This document shows positions 7,579 through 17,068 of a stretch of DNA of 64,000 nucleotides, one piece after another. The position numbers and the translations under genes were made by a program. Origin of the DNA: Bacillota bacterium (lineage in GTDB: Bacteria > Bacillota > Clostridia > Peptostreptococcales > Anaerovoracaceae). The notes under the pieces are model-generated. The model made no database searches. It was not told where the DNA came from and saw nothing but the letters and a program-made list of their open reading frames with translations. The stretch is taken from assembly GCA_022793795.1 (NCBI GenBank), contig JAAWDM010000032.1, positions 62,001-126,000 on the forward strand, given 5' to 3'. Each line of letters starts with the position of its first letter. The stretch's first letter is position 1.

Positions 7579-8109
7579 TTATTTCATAGAAAAGACCTCT
7601 TTATTTTTCCAGACATACTCTACGCCGGAATATACTGTCATGACTAAGGAGGCCCATAGAAATGCCTGTGCAGCCAGATACAGCGGTTCAAAGTCTGGAA
7701 AAGCCGGTACCAAAAGGAGGAGCGGTACCGCAATCATCTGCAGTACAGTTTTAATCTTGCCGCTCATTCCCGCTGCAATGACAATGCCTTCAGAAGCCGC
7801 CACCGTTCTCATACCTGCCACCGTAAACTCCCTTGCTAGAATGATAATAAACATCCATCCTGGAACTGGTTCGGGAATCATCAGACAAAAAGCCGAATAG
7901 ACCAGGATTTTATCTGCCAGTGGATCCATAATCTTGCCGAAATTGGTGACCAAATTATATTTTCTTGCAATTTTTCCATCCAGCATATCGGTAAGAGACG
8001 CTGCAGTAAACAGAATAAACGCTGCAATAAAATATCCACGCATATAAAATATGATAAAAAATGGCACTGCGATGACTCTCGCAATGGTCAATTTATTTGG
8101 TAGATTCAT
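7579..8109 (-). CDS. pgsA: CDP-diacylglycerol-glycerol-3-phosphate 3-phosphatidyltransferase
   Basis: 176 residues from the start chosen here, MNLPNKLTIARV, which has a GAGG site at good spacing; a longer frame upstream would run into rimO. The CDP-alcohol phosphotransferase signature is complete: D-G-x2-A-R and G-x3-D-x3-D in DMLDGKIARKYN and GKIMDPLADK. Several hydrophobic segments make it an integral membrane enzyme. It makes phosphatidylglycerophosphate, the precursor of phosphatidylglycerol and cardiolipin. It follows rimO with a 4-base gap; ftsK-rimO-pgsA-cinA-recA is a familiar Firmicutes order. Confidence 0.93.
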   Translation of the reverse strand: MNLPNKLTIARVIAVPFFIIFYMRGYFIAAFILFTAASLTDMLDGKIARKYNLVTNFGKIMDPLADKILVYSAFCLMIPEPVPGWMFIIILAREFTVAGMRTVAASEGIVIAAGMSGKIKTVLQMIAVPLLLLVPAFPDFEPLYLAAQAFLWASLVMTVYSGVEYVWKNKEVFSMK

Positions 8110-8113
8110 CTCT

Positions 8114-9430
8114 CTATACCTCCACTCCAACCAGGTCATAATCAAAGGCATCTTCAATTCGAACTCTGACAAAATCACCTATGGAAAGTTCTCGTTCCGA
8201 TGTAAATAATACGGCGTTGTCGATTTCTGGCGCATCATATTCGGTTCTTCCAATATAGGTTCCATCTGGGTCCTGTTCTTCCACAAGAACTTCCAGCACC
8301 TGTCCCATTAGTTTTTGATTTCCATGTAGAGAAATTTCAATCTGTCTACTCATGATTCCATCCAGTCTAGCCCTCTTTTCCTCTTCTGGAATCTGGTCTT
8401 CCATTTCTCCTGCAGGCGTATTCTCCTCCTGAGAATACGCAAATACACCTAATCTATCAAAGGCCATATCCTCCACAAAATCGCAGAGCTTTTCATAATC
8501 TGCTTCCGTTTCTCCTGGAAATCCCACAATCAATGTGGTCCTGATATGAATATCAGGAATCGCTTCCCGCAGCCTTTCTATAGTTGACGTAATACTATTT
8601 TCGGTAGACCTGCGTCTCATGGAAGAAAGTACCCTGTCACTGCTGTGCTGGATGGGAATATCAATGTAATGGCAAACTTTAGCTTCCCTGGCCATGACGG
8701 AAATCAACTCATCAGTAATCCGATCCTCATAGCAGTACATGAGCCTGATCCAATGAATCCCATCGATTTTGCACAGTTGGGTCACCAGTTGGTCTAAACA
8801 AGGCTTCCCATAGATATCTGCTCCATAATTGGTCACATCCTGGGCGATCAAAATCAGTTCCTTGCAGCCCGCCTCTGCCAACTCCATAGCCTCTGCCAGT
8901 ACATCCTCTCGCCGTTTGCTTCTGAATCCGCCTCTGATGGAGGGAATGACGCAATAAGCGCAGCGATTATCGCAGCCTTCTGCAATCTTTAAGGTTGCGG
9001 TATATGGATTTTGGTTCAGCTTTCTTTTCAGTTTTGGCAGTTGCTTTGGAAAACATCCGCTTACTGCAGTCTTTCGCTGAGCAGAGTGTTTCAATTCCTT
9101 CAGAAGCTGTGGTAGTCTCTCGTACTCGTTGACACCGATGAAAAGGTCTACTTCTGGCATTTCCTCATATAAGTCTTGTGCATAACGCTCCGACAGACAG
9201 CCGGAAACCACCAGTTTTTTCCCTTCTTCTTTATACACCGCCATTTCAAAAATTCGCTCAATGGATTCCCGTTTGGCATCATTGATAAAGCCACAGGTAT
9301 TTACAATGATTACATCTGCATCTTCCGGATTTTTTACAATACGGTACCCTGCTTCTTCCACAATACCTTCTGCAACCTGTGTATCATTGAAGTTTTTCGG
9401 ACAGCCCAGGGTTTCAAAATACAAGGTCAT
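8114..9430 (-). CDS. rimO: ribosomal protein S12 methylthiotransferase RimO
   Basis: 438 residues with the three-domain methylthiotransferase layout: N-terminal UPF0004 domain ([33 protein letters not shown], giving the three cysteines of the auxiliary cluster), radical SAM domain with [11 protein letters not shown], and C-terminal TRAM domain. The substrate class is indicated by the RimO-like LGCPKN opening and overall length. RimO adds a methylthio group to a conserved aspartate of ribosomal protein S12. The start overlaps the ftsK stop by 4 bases (ATGA type), showing translational coupling. Confidence 0.95.
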   Translation of the reverse strand: MTLYFETLGCPKNFNDTQVAEGIVEEAGYRIVKNPEDADVIIVNTCGFINDAKRESIERIFEMAVYKEEGKKLVVSGCLSERYAQDLYEEMPEVDLFIGVNEYERLPQLLKELKHSAQRKTAVSGCFPKQLPKLKRKLNQNPYTATLKIAEGCDNRCAYCVIPSIRGGFRSKRREDVLAEAMELAEAGCKELILIAQDVTNYGADIYGKPCLDQLVTQLCKIDGIHWIRLMYCYEDRITDELISVMAREAKVCHYIDIPIQHSSDRVLSSMRRRSTENSITSTIERLREAIPDIHIRTTLIVGFPGETEADYEKLCDFVEDMAFDRLGVFAYSQEENTPAGEMEDQIPEEEKRARLDGIMSRQIEISLHGNQKLMGQVLEVLVEEQDPDGTYIGRTEYDAPEIDNAVLFTSERELSIGDFVRVRIEDAFDYDLVGVEV

Positions 9431-12351
9431 AAAGTCTCTTCTCCTTCTTTCAGCTCATTCAGTTCAGCTTCTGTTAGTAAAACCTGCCTTGGGCGACTGC
9501 CGTCCTGGGGCCCTACGATACCCCTGGCTTCCATCATGTCTACGATACGAGCCGCCCGGTTATAACCGATTCTAAACCGTCTTTGGAGCATGGAGACAGA
9601 AGCCTGACCGCTGTGAACCACCAGCTCGATGGCCTCTGGTAAAAGATCATCAGCTTCCTCTGCTTGCTCGGAGGACCCGGTTCTTTCGATTCTCGTAAGG
9701 ATATCCTCGTTATATGCAGCAGCGCCCCCTTCCACCTGACTTTTTACGTATTGAATCACATTGTGTACTTCACCGTCAGATACAAAGGTTCCCTGTACAC
9801 GAATGGGTTTTCCCATTCCCATAGGGTTAAAGAGCATATCGCCCTTTCCCACCAGTTTTTCTGCACCTTGCATATCTAAGATAGTTCTGGAATCCACCTG
9901 TGAGGACACTGCAAAAGCGATTCTGGAAGGAATATTGGCTTTGATAACGCCGGTGATGACATCCACCGACGGTCTCTGGGTAGCAACGATCAGATGCATA
10001 CCAGCAGCTCTGGCCATCTGGGCCAGACGGCAAATAGATTCTTCTATCTGGGAAGGCGCTGCCATCATCAAGTCGGCAAGTTCGTCTATGATGATAACCA
10101 CCTGGGGCATCACCTTGGATTCGTCTCCGTCGGCTCTGGCAGCTTCATTATAGGATTCCAAATCTCTTACGCCTGTCTCTGCAAATTTTTTATATCTATC
10201 GGTCATCTCTGCTACAGCCCAGTTCAACGCTGCCGCCGCTTTCGACGGGTCGGTAACCACCGGAATGAGCAAATGAGGTATTCCATTATAATTTCCCAGT
10301 TCCACCACCTTCGGGTCTACCAAAATCAACTTCACCTCATCAGGGGTAGCTTTGTAAAGCAGACTGAGGATGATACTGTTGATGCAGACCGACTTACCGG
10401 AACCAGTGGAACCTGCAATCAGTAGATGAGGCATGGATTTTAAATCGGCCACAATGGCATTACCGCTGATGTCTTTCCCCACTGCAAAGGTGATCCTAGA
10501 CTTGGCATCATGAAAAGGTTTGGAATCAATGATGTCCCGAAGTTTTACCATGGTCACCGCATCGTTTTCCACCTCAATACCCACAGCGGCTTTTCCGGGA
10601 ATCGGCGCTTCAATACGAATACTCTTAGCTTCCAGATTCAGTGCAATATCGTCGGAAAGTCGGACAATGCTGCTAACCTTTACCCCTACCGCTGGCTGAA
10701 TCTCATAACGGGTTACCGTTGGCCCTTGGGTCACTTGCACCACTTTTGCATCCACATGGAAATTTTTTAGCGTCTCTTCCAGTTTCATAGCCTTAGTTTG
10801 CAGTAGTCTATTATTGGTTTTTGCCTCACCTGTGGACTTGGTAAGCAAGTCGATTGGCGGCTTATGATAAATTCGCACTGGTTTTGGAGCCTGTTCCAGT
10901 TCCTCTTTTGTTAGCATAGCTTCTCGAGCTTCCTTATTGGAAATCTTCTGCTGTACTTCTGCAGCCGCTGTGCCGGTGGCTCCTTCTGCAGTAACAGCGG
11001 CCGCCGGTTTGGCTTTCACAAAGGAGTCGGATGGTAACGGCGGATTTTCACTCCTGCCATGGCCTGCCGACACAGAGCCTGACTCATAACCATAAGCAGA
11101 ACACTCTCCTGTTTTTGACGCTGTTCTGATAGGCTCTTCCATCATTACTTCTGTTTCATAGCTAGTATTACTGTCAGAAACTACATGGGTCAAAGCCCCT
11201 TCCAGTCCATATCCCTGACCATAATCAGTTCGATCCTCTAAACCCATAGAATCCTTAGGCTTTTCTCCAAAGAGACTGTCGTCTTGCATATATTTGAGAA
11301 TACTATTTTGCTTTTCAGTGATAACATCGCCGCCGTCAACAGCAGTCAATCTGCTAGGCGGAATGTATTCTCTCTGTTCTTCTTTATCAGTTTTATCCGA
11401 CATGGTAATCACAGGAATCTCTGATACATGTACAGTTTCCTCTGGCTCTGCAGACGATTCTAAAACTTCTGGTTCCTCATCCTGTTCCTCTAGTACGCTG
11501 CTGTTGAGGACCTTTACTTCTTTTTTTCGTAGAACGCTCCTCCGTGAAATATTTTGTCTATCTTCTGCCACTTCGCCTATATGCGTAGAAACTGGCTCCT
11601 CTATTTCCTCCAAAGTATCTAAATGGGCATGTTCCTTTATCAGTCTTCTCTCCTCCATCTTATCGCTAATCTGCGCGACGAACCTGGAAACCGGCGTATT
11701 GATGAGAAGGAGCAGCATAATGATAGTCACCACAATGGCAAATATCCAGCAGCCTGCCGTACCTAACCATTTCACCAGTATAGAGCCTGTTACCATACCG
11801 ATAAATCCTCCGCTTTTCAGCGCTACACCATCAGTATAGAATTGTTTCATGGCGCTCCAGCCTAGAGAAATATTCTCTCCGTCTATAAAATGAATGGAAT
11901 TCATAACGGTCATCATGAGCAACAGTAAAAAGATGAAAAGTCCCGATTTTAATGAGATATGCACCGCCTTTTTTGCAAACAGCAATATACCATAGACGAT
12001 CATATAGAACGGAAAAATATAGGCAACCCAGCCTAAAATTCCTTTTAATCCATTGCCTAGAATCTTTCCAAATTCTCCAGCCCCATTGGTAAAGGTCGCT
12101 ACCAGCAGGAAAATCCCCACAGCAATAGAGATGATGGCCCAAATTTCGTCCATCACCCTACGGTCTGCTTTTCTCTCTGCTTGAATCTCCTTGGCCCGTT
12201 CTCTGGCTTTCGATTCCTTGGCGCCGCTGGCTCTTTTGTTGCCGGAGCCGTTTTTATTGTTCTGATTGCTGCGGGAGCTTGCCCCAGCATCGGTTGTCTT
12301 TTTGTTTTTCGATCCAGGCGGTCTGCCTGGCTTTCTCTTGGCGTCAGCCAT
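9427..12351 (-). CDS. ftsK: FtsK/SpoIIIE DNA translocase
   Basis: 974 residues. A basic N-terminal cytoplasmic tail contains an AT-hook-like [12 protein letters not shown]. Several transmembrane helices follow (about residues 70-230), then a long Glu/Ser-rich linker. The motor carries Walker A GSTGSGKS at about residue 645, [12 protein letters not shown] as Walker B and [13 protein letters not shown]. The C-terminal winged-helix gamma domain ([21 protein letters not shown]) recognises oriented chromosomal sequences. These proteins pump DNA through the division septum; in spore formers the SpoIIIE type moves the chromosome into the forespore. Which role dominates cannot be read from sequence. 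The gene follows uppP after a 26-base gap. Confidence 0.95.
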   Translation of the reverse strand: MADAKRKPGRPPGSKNKKTTDAGASSRSNQNNKNGSGNKRASGAKESKARERAKEIQAERKADRRVMDEIWAIISIAVGIFLLVATFTNGAGEFGKILGNGLKGILGWVAYIFPFYMIVYGILLFAKKAVHISLKSGLFIFLLLLMMTVMNSIHFIDGENISLGWSAMKQFYTDGVALKSGGFIGMVTGSILVKWLGTAGCWIFAIVVTIIMLLLLINTPVSRFVAQISDKMEERRLIKEHAHLDTLEEIEEPVSTHIGEVAEDRQNISRRSVLRKKEVKVLNSSVLEEQDEEPEVLESSAEPEETVHVSEIPVITMSDKTDKEEQREYIPPSRLTAVDGGDVITEKQNSILKYMQDDSLFGEKPKDSMGLEDRTDYGQGYGLEGALTHVVSDSNTSYETEVMMEEPIRTASKTGECSAYGYESGSVSAGHGRSENPPLPSDSFVKAKPAAAVTAEGATGTAAAEVQQKISNKEAREAMLTKEELEQAPKPVRIYHKPPIDLLTKSTGEAKTNNRLLQTKAMKLEETLKNFHVDAKVVQVTQGPTVTRYEIQPAVGVKVSSIVRLSDDIALNLEAKSIRIEAPIPGKAAVGIEVENDAVTMVKLRDIIDSKPFHDAKSRITFAVGKDISGNAIVADLKSMPHLLIAGSTGSGKSVCINSIILSLLYKATPDEVKLILVDPKVVELGNYNGIPHLLIPVVTDPSKAAAALNWAVAEMTDRYKKFAETGVRDLESYNEAARADGDESKVMPQVVIIIDELADLMMAAPSQIEESICRLAQMARAAGMHLIVATQRPSVDVITGVIKANIPSRIAFAVSSQVDSRTILDMQGAEKLVGKGDMLFNPMGMGKPIRVQGTFVSDGEVHNVIQYVKSQVEGGAAAYNEDILTRIERTGSSEQAEEADDLLPEAIELVVHSGQASVSMLQRRFRIGYNRAARIVDMMEARGIVGPQDGSRPRQVLLTEAELNELKEGEETL

Positions 12352-12377
12352 GTGCCTTCCCCCATCTTAAATATTTT

Positions 12378-13235
12378 TTATGCTGGATTAGAGCCTGATA
12401 TCATGGTAAAAATACCGTAAATCACCACAATCGCGCCCAATGCCCAAACATAATAGGAAAAATAGGACAGTTTCTTGTCTGAAACTACTTTTATCATGGT
12501 CTTAATGGCGATAAGACCGCTGACTGCAGCCACAACCATTCCAACCAGCACAGGCCCTAGCTGGGCCATATCGAAACCGTTTTCTAAAGCTGCTGGAACC
12601 TCTAAGACTGCCGAGCCTAGAATGGACGGTATCGAAATTAAAAATACAAATTTTACTGCGAACTTTCTGTCCAGATTGCAAATCAAACTGCCGAACAGGG
12701 TGGAACCTGACCGAGAAATACCAGGACAGATGGCCACACCCTGTACCAATCCGATAAAAAATGCATTGCGGAAATTCATCTGCTCCAGTCCCCTTCTGGA
12801 GTCACCAAACCGCTCTGCAAGAAACAGCAAAAAACCTGTGATAATCAGCCCGATACCGATAGGCATCACCGAGGTATACAGAGAATCGAAAAAGTCGCCT
12901 CCAATAATACCGATTAACCCGGTTGGAATGGTGGCAATGATAATCAGTACCCCTAACTTTCTTACCGGTCGTTCTTTTAGTCTGAGTCCTTTTCCCGTAC
13001 ACAGGTCTTTGATGGTCAAAAAAAGTTCCAAGATCAGTTCCCAGATGTCTTTCCAGTAAACGATAAATACGGAAACCAACGTCCCCACATGGAGCAGTAC
13101 CGCAAAGAGCAGCACCTGGTCCTCCTTAATCCCAAAGACCTGCTCAAGGAGAGCCAGATGTCCGGAACTGCTGATGGGTAAAAATTCCGCCAGCCCCTGC
13201 ACCAGCCCTAAAATGGCAGCTTCAAAGTATGTCAT
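12378..13235 (-). CDS. uppP: undecaprenyl-diphosphatase UppP (BacA family)
   Basis: 285 residues, highly hydrophobic, with the two BacA signatures: LGLVQGLAEFLPISSSGHL near the N-terminus and GLVQGVAICPGISRSGSTL in the second half. The enzyme removes phosphate from undecaprenyl diphosphate at the membrane so the lipid carrier can be reused for peptidoglycan and other envelope polymers. Overproduction of the family causes bacitracin resistance. The gene lies between asd and ftsK on the same strand. Confidence 0.96.
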   Translation of the reverse strand: MTYFEAAILGLVQGLAEFLPISSSGHLALLEQVFGIKEDQVLLFAVLLHVGTLVSVFIVYWKDIWELILELFLTIKDLCTGKGLRLKERPVRKLGVLIIIATIPTGLIGIIGGDFFDSLYTSVMPIGIGLIITGFLLFLAERFGDSRRGLEQMNFRNAFFIGLVQGVAICPGISRSGSTLFGSLICNLDRKFAVKFVFLISIPSILGSAVLEVPAALENGFDMAQLGPVLVGMVVAAVSGLIAIKTMIKVVSDKKLSYFSYYVWALGAIVVIYGIFTMISGSNPA

Positions 13236-13284
13236 AATCCCTGTCCCCTTTCTTCTCTTCCGCTATTTTTCAGTATTTACCTTA

Positions 13285-14370
13285 TTACTTTTTTGTAATA
13301 TATCCCTTGGCTTTCAGAGTCTCGGCACAAAGCACAGCCCCGCCTGCAGCGCCTCTGATGGTATTATGAGAAAGACCTATAAACTTGTAATCATAGACCG
13401 TATCTTCGCGAAGTCTGCCGATGGAAATACCCATTCCTTTATCTCGCTCCACGTCAGCCTTTACTTGAGGTCTGTCATCCTCCTCAAAGTATTTGATAAA
13501 CTGATCTGGCGCCATTGGCAATTTTTCTTCCTGAGGAAATCCTGCATAGCTTTCCAGTTTTTCGATGAGTTGTTCCTTGGTCGGCTTCTTTCTAAATTTG
13601 ACGAATACAGCCGCGGTGTGACCGTTGAGAACTGGTACACGGATACACTGGCAGGTAATCTTCGGTGCCTCAGCTTTGACCACCTCTCCGTTTTCCACGT
13701 GTCCCCAAACTCTAAGAGGCTCCTGCTCGCTTTTTTCTTCCTCACCGCCAATATATGGAATGATGTTTTCCACCATTTCCGGCCATGCCCTAAAATCCTT
13801 CCCTGCACCTGAAATGGCCTGATATGTGGTAACCACACATTCGTAAGGTTCAAACTCTTTCCACGCAGTCAGCGCCGGAACATAGCTTTGAATGGAGCAG
13901 TTTGGCTTGACAGCGATAAACCCTCTGGTTGTACCCAATCTTTTTTTCTGTGAGGCAATCACCTCAAAATGCTGGGGATTGATTTCCGGAATCACCATTG
14001 GTACGTCCGGTGTCCAGCGATGGGCGCTGTTATTGGAAACCACCGGTGTCTCTGTTCTGGCATATGCTTCTTCAATGGCTTTAATTTCATCTTTGGACAT
14101 ATCCACAGCGCTGAACACAAAATCTACCGTATCCGCAACCTTCTCCACATCGTTTACGTTCATAACTTTTATCTTTTTCACAGCCTCAGGAATGGGGGTA
14201 TCCATCTTCCATCTGCCCTCTACTGCTTCTTCATATGTCAATCCTTCGCTCCTAGGACTTGCTGCAATGGTTACAACCTGAAACCAAGGGTGATTCTCAA
14301 GTAATGAAATAAATCTTTGGCCTACCATACCGGTTCCGCCTAAAATTCCCACTTTCAATTTTTCTGACAT
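13285..14370 (-). CDS. asd: aspartate-semialdehyde dehydrogenase
   Basis: 361 residues from the ATG at 14370, which has AAGGAG eight bases upstream; a TTG two codons earlier is too close to that site. The NADP-binding GGTGMVGQ is near the N-terminus and the catalytic cysteine is C158 in KPNCSIQ. Together with SNNSAHRW and VPMVIPEINP, this places it in the archaeal/fungal-type branch rather than the typical proteobacterial Asd. It reduces aspartyl phosphate to aspartate semialdehyde for lysine, diaminopimelate, threonine and methionine synthesis. dapA, the next enzyme toward lysine, is transcribed divergently from an overlapping promoter region. Confidence 0.95.
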   Translation of the reverse strand: MSEKLKVGILGGTGMVGQRFISLLENHPWFQVVTIAASPRSEGLTYEEAVEGRWKMDTPIPEAVKKIKVMNVNDVEKVADTVDFVFSAVDMSKDEIKAIEEAYARTETPVVSNNSAHRWTPDVPMVIPEINPQHFEVIASQKKRLGTTRGFIAVKPNCSIQSYVPALTAWKEFEPYECVVTTYQAISGAGKDFRAWPEMVENIIPYIGGEEEKSEQEPLRVWGHVENGEVVKAEAPKITCQCIRVPVLNGHTAAVFVKFRKKPTKEQLIEKLESYAGFPQEEKLPMAPDQFIKYFEEDDRPQVKADVERDKGMGISIGRLREDTVYDYKFIGLSHNTIRGAAGGAVLCAETLKAKGYITKK

Positions 14371-14421
14371 TTTCAAATCTCCTTTCTAACATAGTATCAT
14401 TCTATTCGCCTATAACAATTT

Positions 14422-14450
14422 ATTTTATCACTTTTTCAAGGGTTTTTCAA
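14422..14450 (-). promoter_or_regulatory. asd promoter
   Basis: TTGAAA and TAAAAT with a 17-base spacer on the minus strand. The -35 shares bases with the dapA -35 on the other strand. Confidence 0.65.
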
Positions 14451-14475
14451 CAAAATCCATTCTGCTGAATATAAT
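14447..14475 (+). promoter_or_regulatory. dapA promoter
   Basis: TATAAT preceded by a weak TCAACA -35 at 17 bases, on the plus strand, 37 bases upstream of the dapA start. Confidence 0.6.
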
Positions 14476-14511
14476 AATTTGTAAACTATTTTGAAAGGTG
14501 GTGAAATAGAT

Positions 14512-15390
14512 ATGGCTCTGTTTACAGGAACAGCCACCGCGCTGATTACCCCGTTTAAAAACGGTAAAATCGATTATGTGGCCATGGGAAAACTGGTAGA
14601 ATGGCAGTTAAAAAATGGCGTCGATGGTTTGGTTGTCTGCGGTACTACTGGTGAAGCATCTACGCTTTCAGGAAAAGAGCGAGTGCAACTCACTCGTTTT
14701 GTGGTAGATTTAGTGGATGGGCGGGTTCCAGTCATCGCTGGTACCGGCAGTAACAATACCCAGTTTACCATAGAATTGTCCAAGGATATAGAGGCTAATG
14801 GCGCCAATGGCATTTTAGTAGTTACACCTTACTACAATAAATGTACAGAAAGCGGCATGATTGCTCACTATGAAAAAATTGCCGACCAGGTAAACTTACC
14901 TCTAATCATCTACTCCGTACAGGGAAGAACTGGCGTCAACGTTTCTCCTAAAGTAGTGGGAATCCTCAAGGAGCATCCCAATATCATAGGAATCAAAGAA
15001 GCCAGCGGAGATATGGGCCAGGTCTGCGCCATGGCTCGGTATATCGACGATAATTTTAGCATTTATTCCGGAAACGACGATATGTCTATTCCTATCATGT
15101 CCTTGGGAGGTCTAGGCTGTATTTCAACGGTTTCTAACATTATCCCTGCCCGTTTCTCAAAGATGCTTCACGATTATCTGGCTGGCGATACTGCCGCTGC
15201 TGGAAAAGAACAAGTTGCCATTAAGCCTCTCATCGATACAATCTTTGCTGAAGTCAACCCAATTCCTTTAAAATCAGCTCTCAACATGATGGGAATGTGC
15301 GATTTGGAATATAGACTTCCTTTATGTCCTCCAACCAACAAAACTCAATATCTGCTTTATGATACATTAAAAGAATTCGGATTGGTATAA
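14512..15390 (+). CDS. dapA: 4-hydroxy-tetrahydrodipicolinate synthase
   Basis: 292 residues from MALFTGTATALITPF, the start with GGTGG at correct spacing. The TIM-barrel family motifs are present: VVCGTTGEASTL, TPYYNKCT with the catalytic tyrosine, and GIKEASGD with the Schiff-base lysine. The enzyme condenses pyruvate with aspartate semialdehyde, the first committed step to diaminopimelate and lysine, and in spore formers also to dipicolinate. Divergent from asd, which supplies its substrate. A strong bidirectional terminator follows. Confidence 0.97.
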   Translation: MALFTGTATALITPFKNGKIDYVAMGKLVEWQLKNGVDGLVVCGTTGEASTLSGKERVQLTRFVVDLVDGRVPVIAGTGSNNTQFTIELSKDIEANGANGILVVTPYYNKCTESGMIAHYEKIADQVNLPLIIYSVQGRTGVNVSPKVVGILKEHPNIIGIKEASGDMGQVCAMARYIDDNFSIYSGNDDMSIPIMSLGGLGCISTVSNIIPARFSKMLHDYLAGDTAAAGKEQVAIKPLIDTIFAEVNPIPLKSALNMMGMCDLEYRLPLCPPTNKTQYLLYDTLKEFGLV

Positions 15391-15410
15391 ATCCCTTTCG
15401 GTACGAAAAA

Positions 15411-15446
15411 AAGACGAGCGAGAAACCTAAGTTTCTTTCTCGTCTT
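15411..15446. terminator. bidirectional terminator between dapA and rpmF
   Basis: Arms AAGACGAG and CTCGTCTT with inner GAAAC/GTTTC pairs around CTAA. A run of seven A bases precedes it, giving a U-tract for rpmF on the minus strand; Ts follow on the plus strand for dapA. Confidence 0.85.
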
Positions 15447-15475
15447 TCTTCATCTCGATCAATATGTTGCCTTGA

Positions 15476-15655
15476 TTAAGCTTCGGCTACGACTTCCTTA
15501 CCATCATAGTAGTTGCAGTTCGGGCAAACTCTATGCGGAAGTTTCGGTTCATGACACTGCGGACAAATGGAAAGTCCTGGCGCTGTCATCTTCATGTTCT
15601 GAGATCTTCTCTTATCTCTTCTTGCCTTAGAAGTTTTACGTTTAGGTACTGCCAT
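15476..15655 (-). CDS. rpmF: 50S ribosomal protein L32
   Basis: 59 residues beginning [18 protein letters not shown], with two CxxC pairs (CPQC and CPNC) that form the zinc site of the zinc-binding L32 type. The gene sits behind AGGAGG and its own TTGACA/TATACT promoter. In many Firmicutes a DUF177 (YceD) gene precedes rpmF; here there is only the acetate kinase gene upstream. Confidence 0.97.
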   Translation of the reverse strand: MAVPKRKTSKARRDKRRSQNMKMTAPGLSICPQCHEPKLPHRVCPNCNYYDGKEVVAEA

Positions 15656-15727
15656 ATCTTAACACCTCCTTGTGTGATCTTCTTTATGTAAATTTCATAA
15701 TGTCGTACTAAAACCGTCAACTATTAG

Positions 15728-15757
15728 AGTATATACTGAAATAGCACGATTTGTCAA
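15728..15757 (-). promoter_or_regulatory. rpmF promoter
   Basis: TTGACA and TATACT separated by 18 bases on the minus strand, in the gap between ackA and rpmF. Confidence 0.75.
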
Positions 15758-15779
15758 CAATTATTTTACTGATTGCTGC

Positions 15780-16982
15780 TTATTTCAGCCTGCTGGCGAT
15801 GCTATAAGCGTCTCTTGCAATCATCAATTCTTCGTTGGTCGGAATCAGCAGAAGTTTCACCTTTGCATCTTCCATGGAGATGATGGTTTCCTTACCTCTT
15901 ACCTTGTTCTTAATCGGGTCTAACTTGATACCCAGATTACCCAGGTTATTGCAGATCAGTTCTCTCATCATTACGTCGTTCTCACCTACGCCTGCAGTAA
16001 ATACGATGGCATCGCAGCCGTTCATTTCAGCGATATACGCGCCGATATAGAAGCGAACCTTGTGAGCGAATACCTGTAATGCCAGCATAGCTCTTTCGTT
16101 TCCGTCCTCTACAGCAGCCTCTAAGTCTCTGAAATCGCTGGAAACGCCGGAGATACCCAATACGCCGGATTTCTTGTTAAGAATTTCATTAGCAACGCCC
16201 TGAGGCAGATTTTCCTTTTCTCTGATGTAAGTTACAATAGCTGGGTCAATATCGCCGGAACGAGTTCCCATTACCAGACCTTCCAGCGGTGTGAAGCCCA
16301 TGGAAGTATCGATACACTTACCTCTCTTGATAGCGGAAACAGAAGCGCCGTTACCCAGATGACAAGTAATCAGCTTCAGCTCGTCCAGATTGATGTTCAG
16401 CATAGCAGAAGCTCTCTGAGCTACATACTTATGGCTGGTACCGTGGAAACCGTATCTTCTGATACCATGCTTTGTATAATATTCATAAGGAATTGCATAA
16501 ATATAGGATTCAGGCGGCATGGTCTGATGGAAAGCCGTATCGAATACCGCGATCATCGGAGTGTTTGGCATTAACTGTCTGCATGCAGCGATACCAAGTA
16601 GATTTGGCGGATTGTGAAGCGGCGCCAACTCGATACATTCCTCCAGCGCCTTGATAACTTCTTCAGTAATCAGCACGGATTCTGCATACTTTTCACCAGC
16701 ATGTACCACTCTGTGGCCCACTGCACCGATTTCATTCATCGAAGCGACTACGCCGTGATTCTTGTCCTGCACAGCCATCAAAACCTGTTCGATAGCATCC
16801 TTGTGGTCTTCCATCGGCGTTACCAGCTTAAATTTATCCATTCCGATCTTTTCATGAGTGATAACAGATCCTTCCATTCCGATTCTTTCGACCAGACCCT
16901 TTGCCAAAAGCATTTCATTGGTCATGTCCAGTACCTGATACTTTAAGGAAGAGCTTCCGCAGTTGATTACTAAAACTTTCAT
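15780..16982 (-). CDS. ackA: acetate kinase
   Basis: 400 residues from [16 protein letters not shown], which has GGAGG nine bases upstream; an earlier in-frame ATG overlaps that site. Family motifs include [17 protein letters not shown] and TCHLGNGAS. The enzyme interconverts acetyl phosphate and acetate with ATP synthesis, the energy-conserving last step of acetate-forming fermentation. No phosphotransacetylase gene is adjacent. A possible promoter lies in the 86-base gap upstream. Confidence 0.98.
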   Translation of the reverse strand: MKVLVINCGSSSLKYQVLDMTNEMLLAKGLVERIGMEGSVITHEKIGMDKFKLVTPMEDHKDAIEQVLMAVQDKNHGVVASMNEIGAVGHRVVHAGEKYAESVLITEEVIKALEECIELAPLHNPPNLLGIAACRQLMPNTPMIAVFDTAFHQTMPPESYIYAIPYEYYTKHGIRRYGFHGTSHKYVAQRASAMLNINLDELKLITCHLGNGASVSAIKRGKCIDTSMGFTPLEGLVMGTRSGDIDPAIVTYIREKENLPQGVANEILNKKSGVLGISGVSSDFRDLEAAVEDGNERAMLALQVFAHKVRFYIGAYIAEMNGCDAIVFTAGVGENDVMMRELICNNLGNLGIKLDPIKNKVRGKETIISMEDAKVKLLLIPTNEELMIARDAYSIASRLK

Positions 16983-17012
16983 GTATTTGATTTCCTCCAT
17001 AAAAAATTATTT

Positions 17013-17041
17013 AACATATTAAAACCAGCAGAAAGCGACAA
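17013..17041 (-). promoter_or_regulatory. possible ackA promoter
   Basis: TTGTCG and TATGTT with a 17-base spacer on the minus strand, between tmcAL and ackA. Moderate match. Confidence 0.4.
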
Positions 17042-17068
17042 GAACAAGGTTGCTCTCGCCGTATCCTG

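Noticed and set aside
14376-14511. Lysine riboswitch between asd and dapA
   Set aside because: The gap is about 140 bases, too short for a lysine riboswitch, and none of its conserved blocks is visible.
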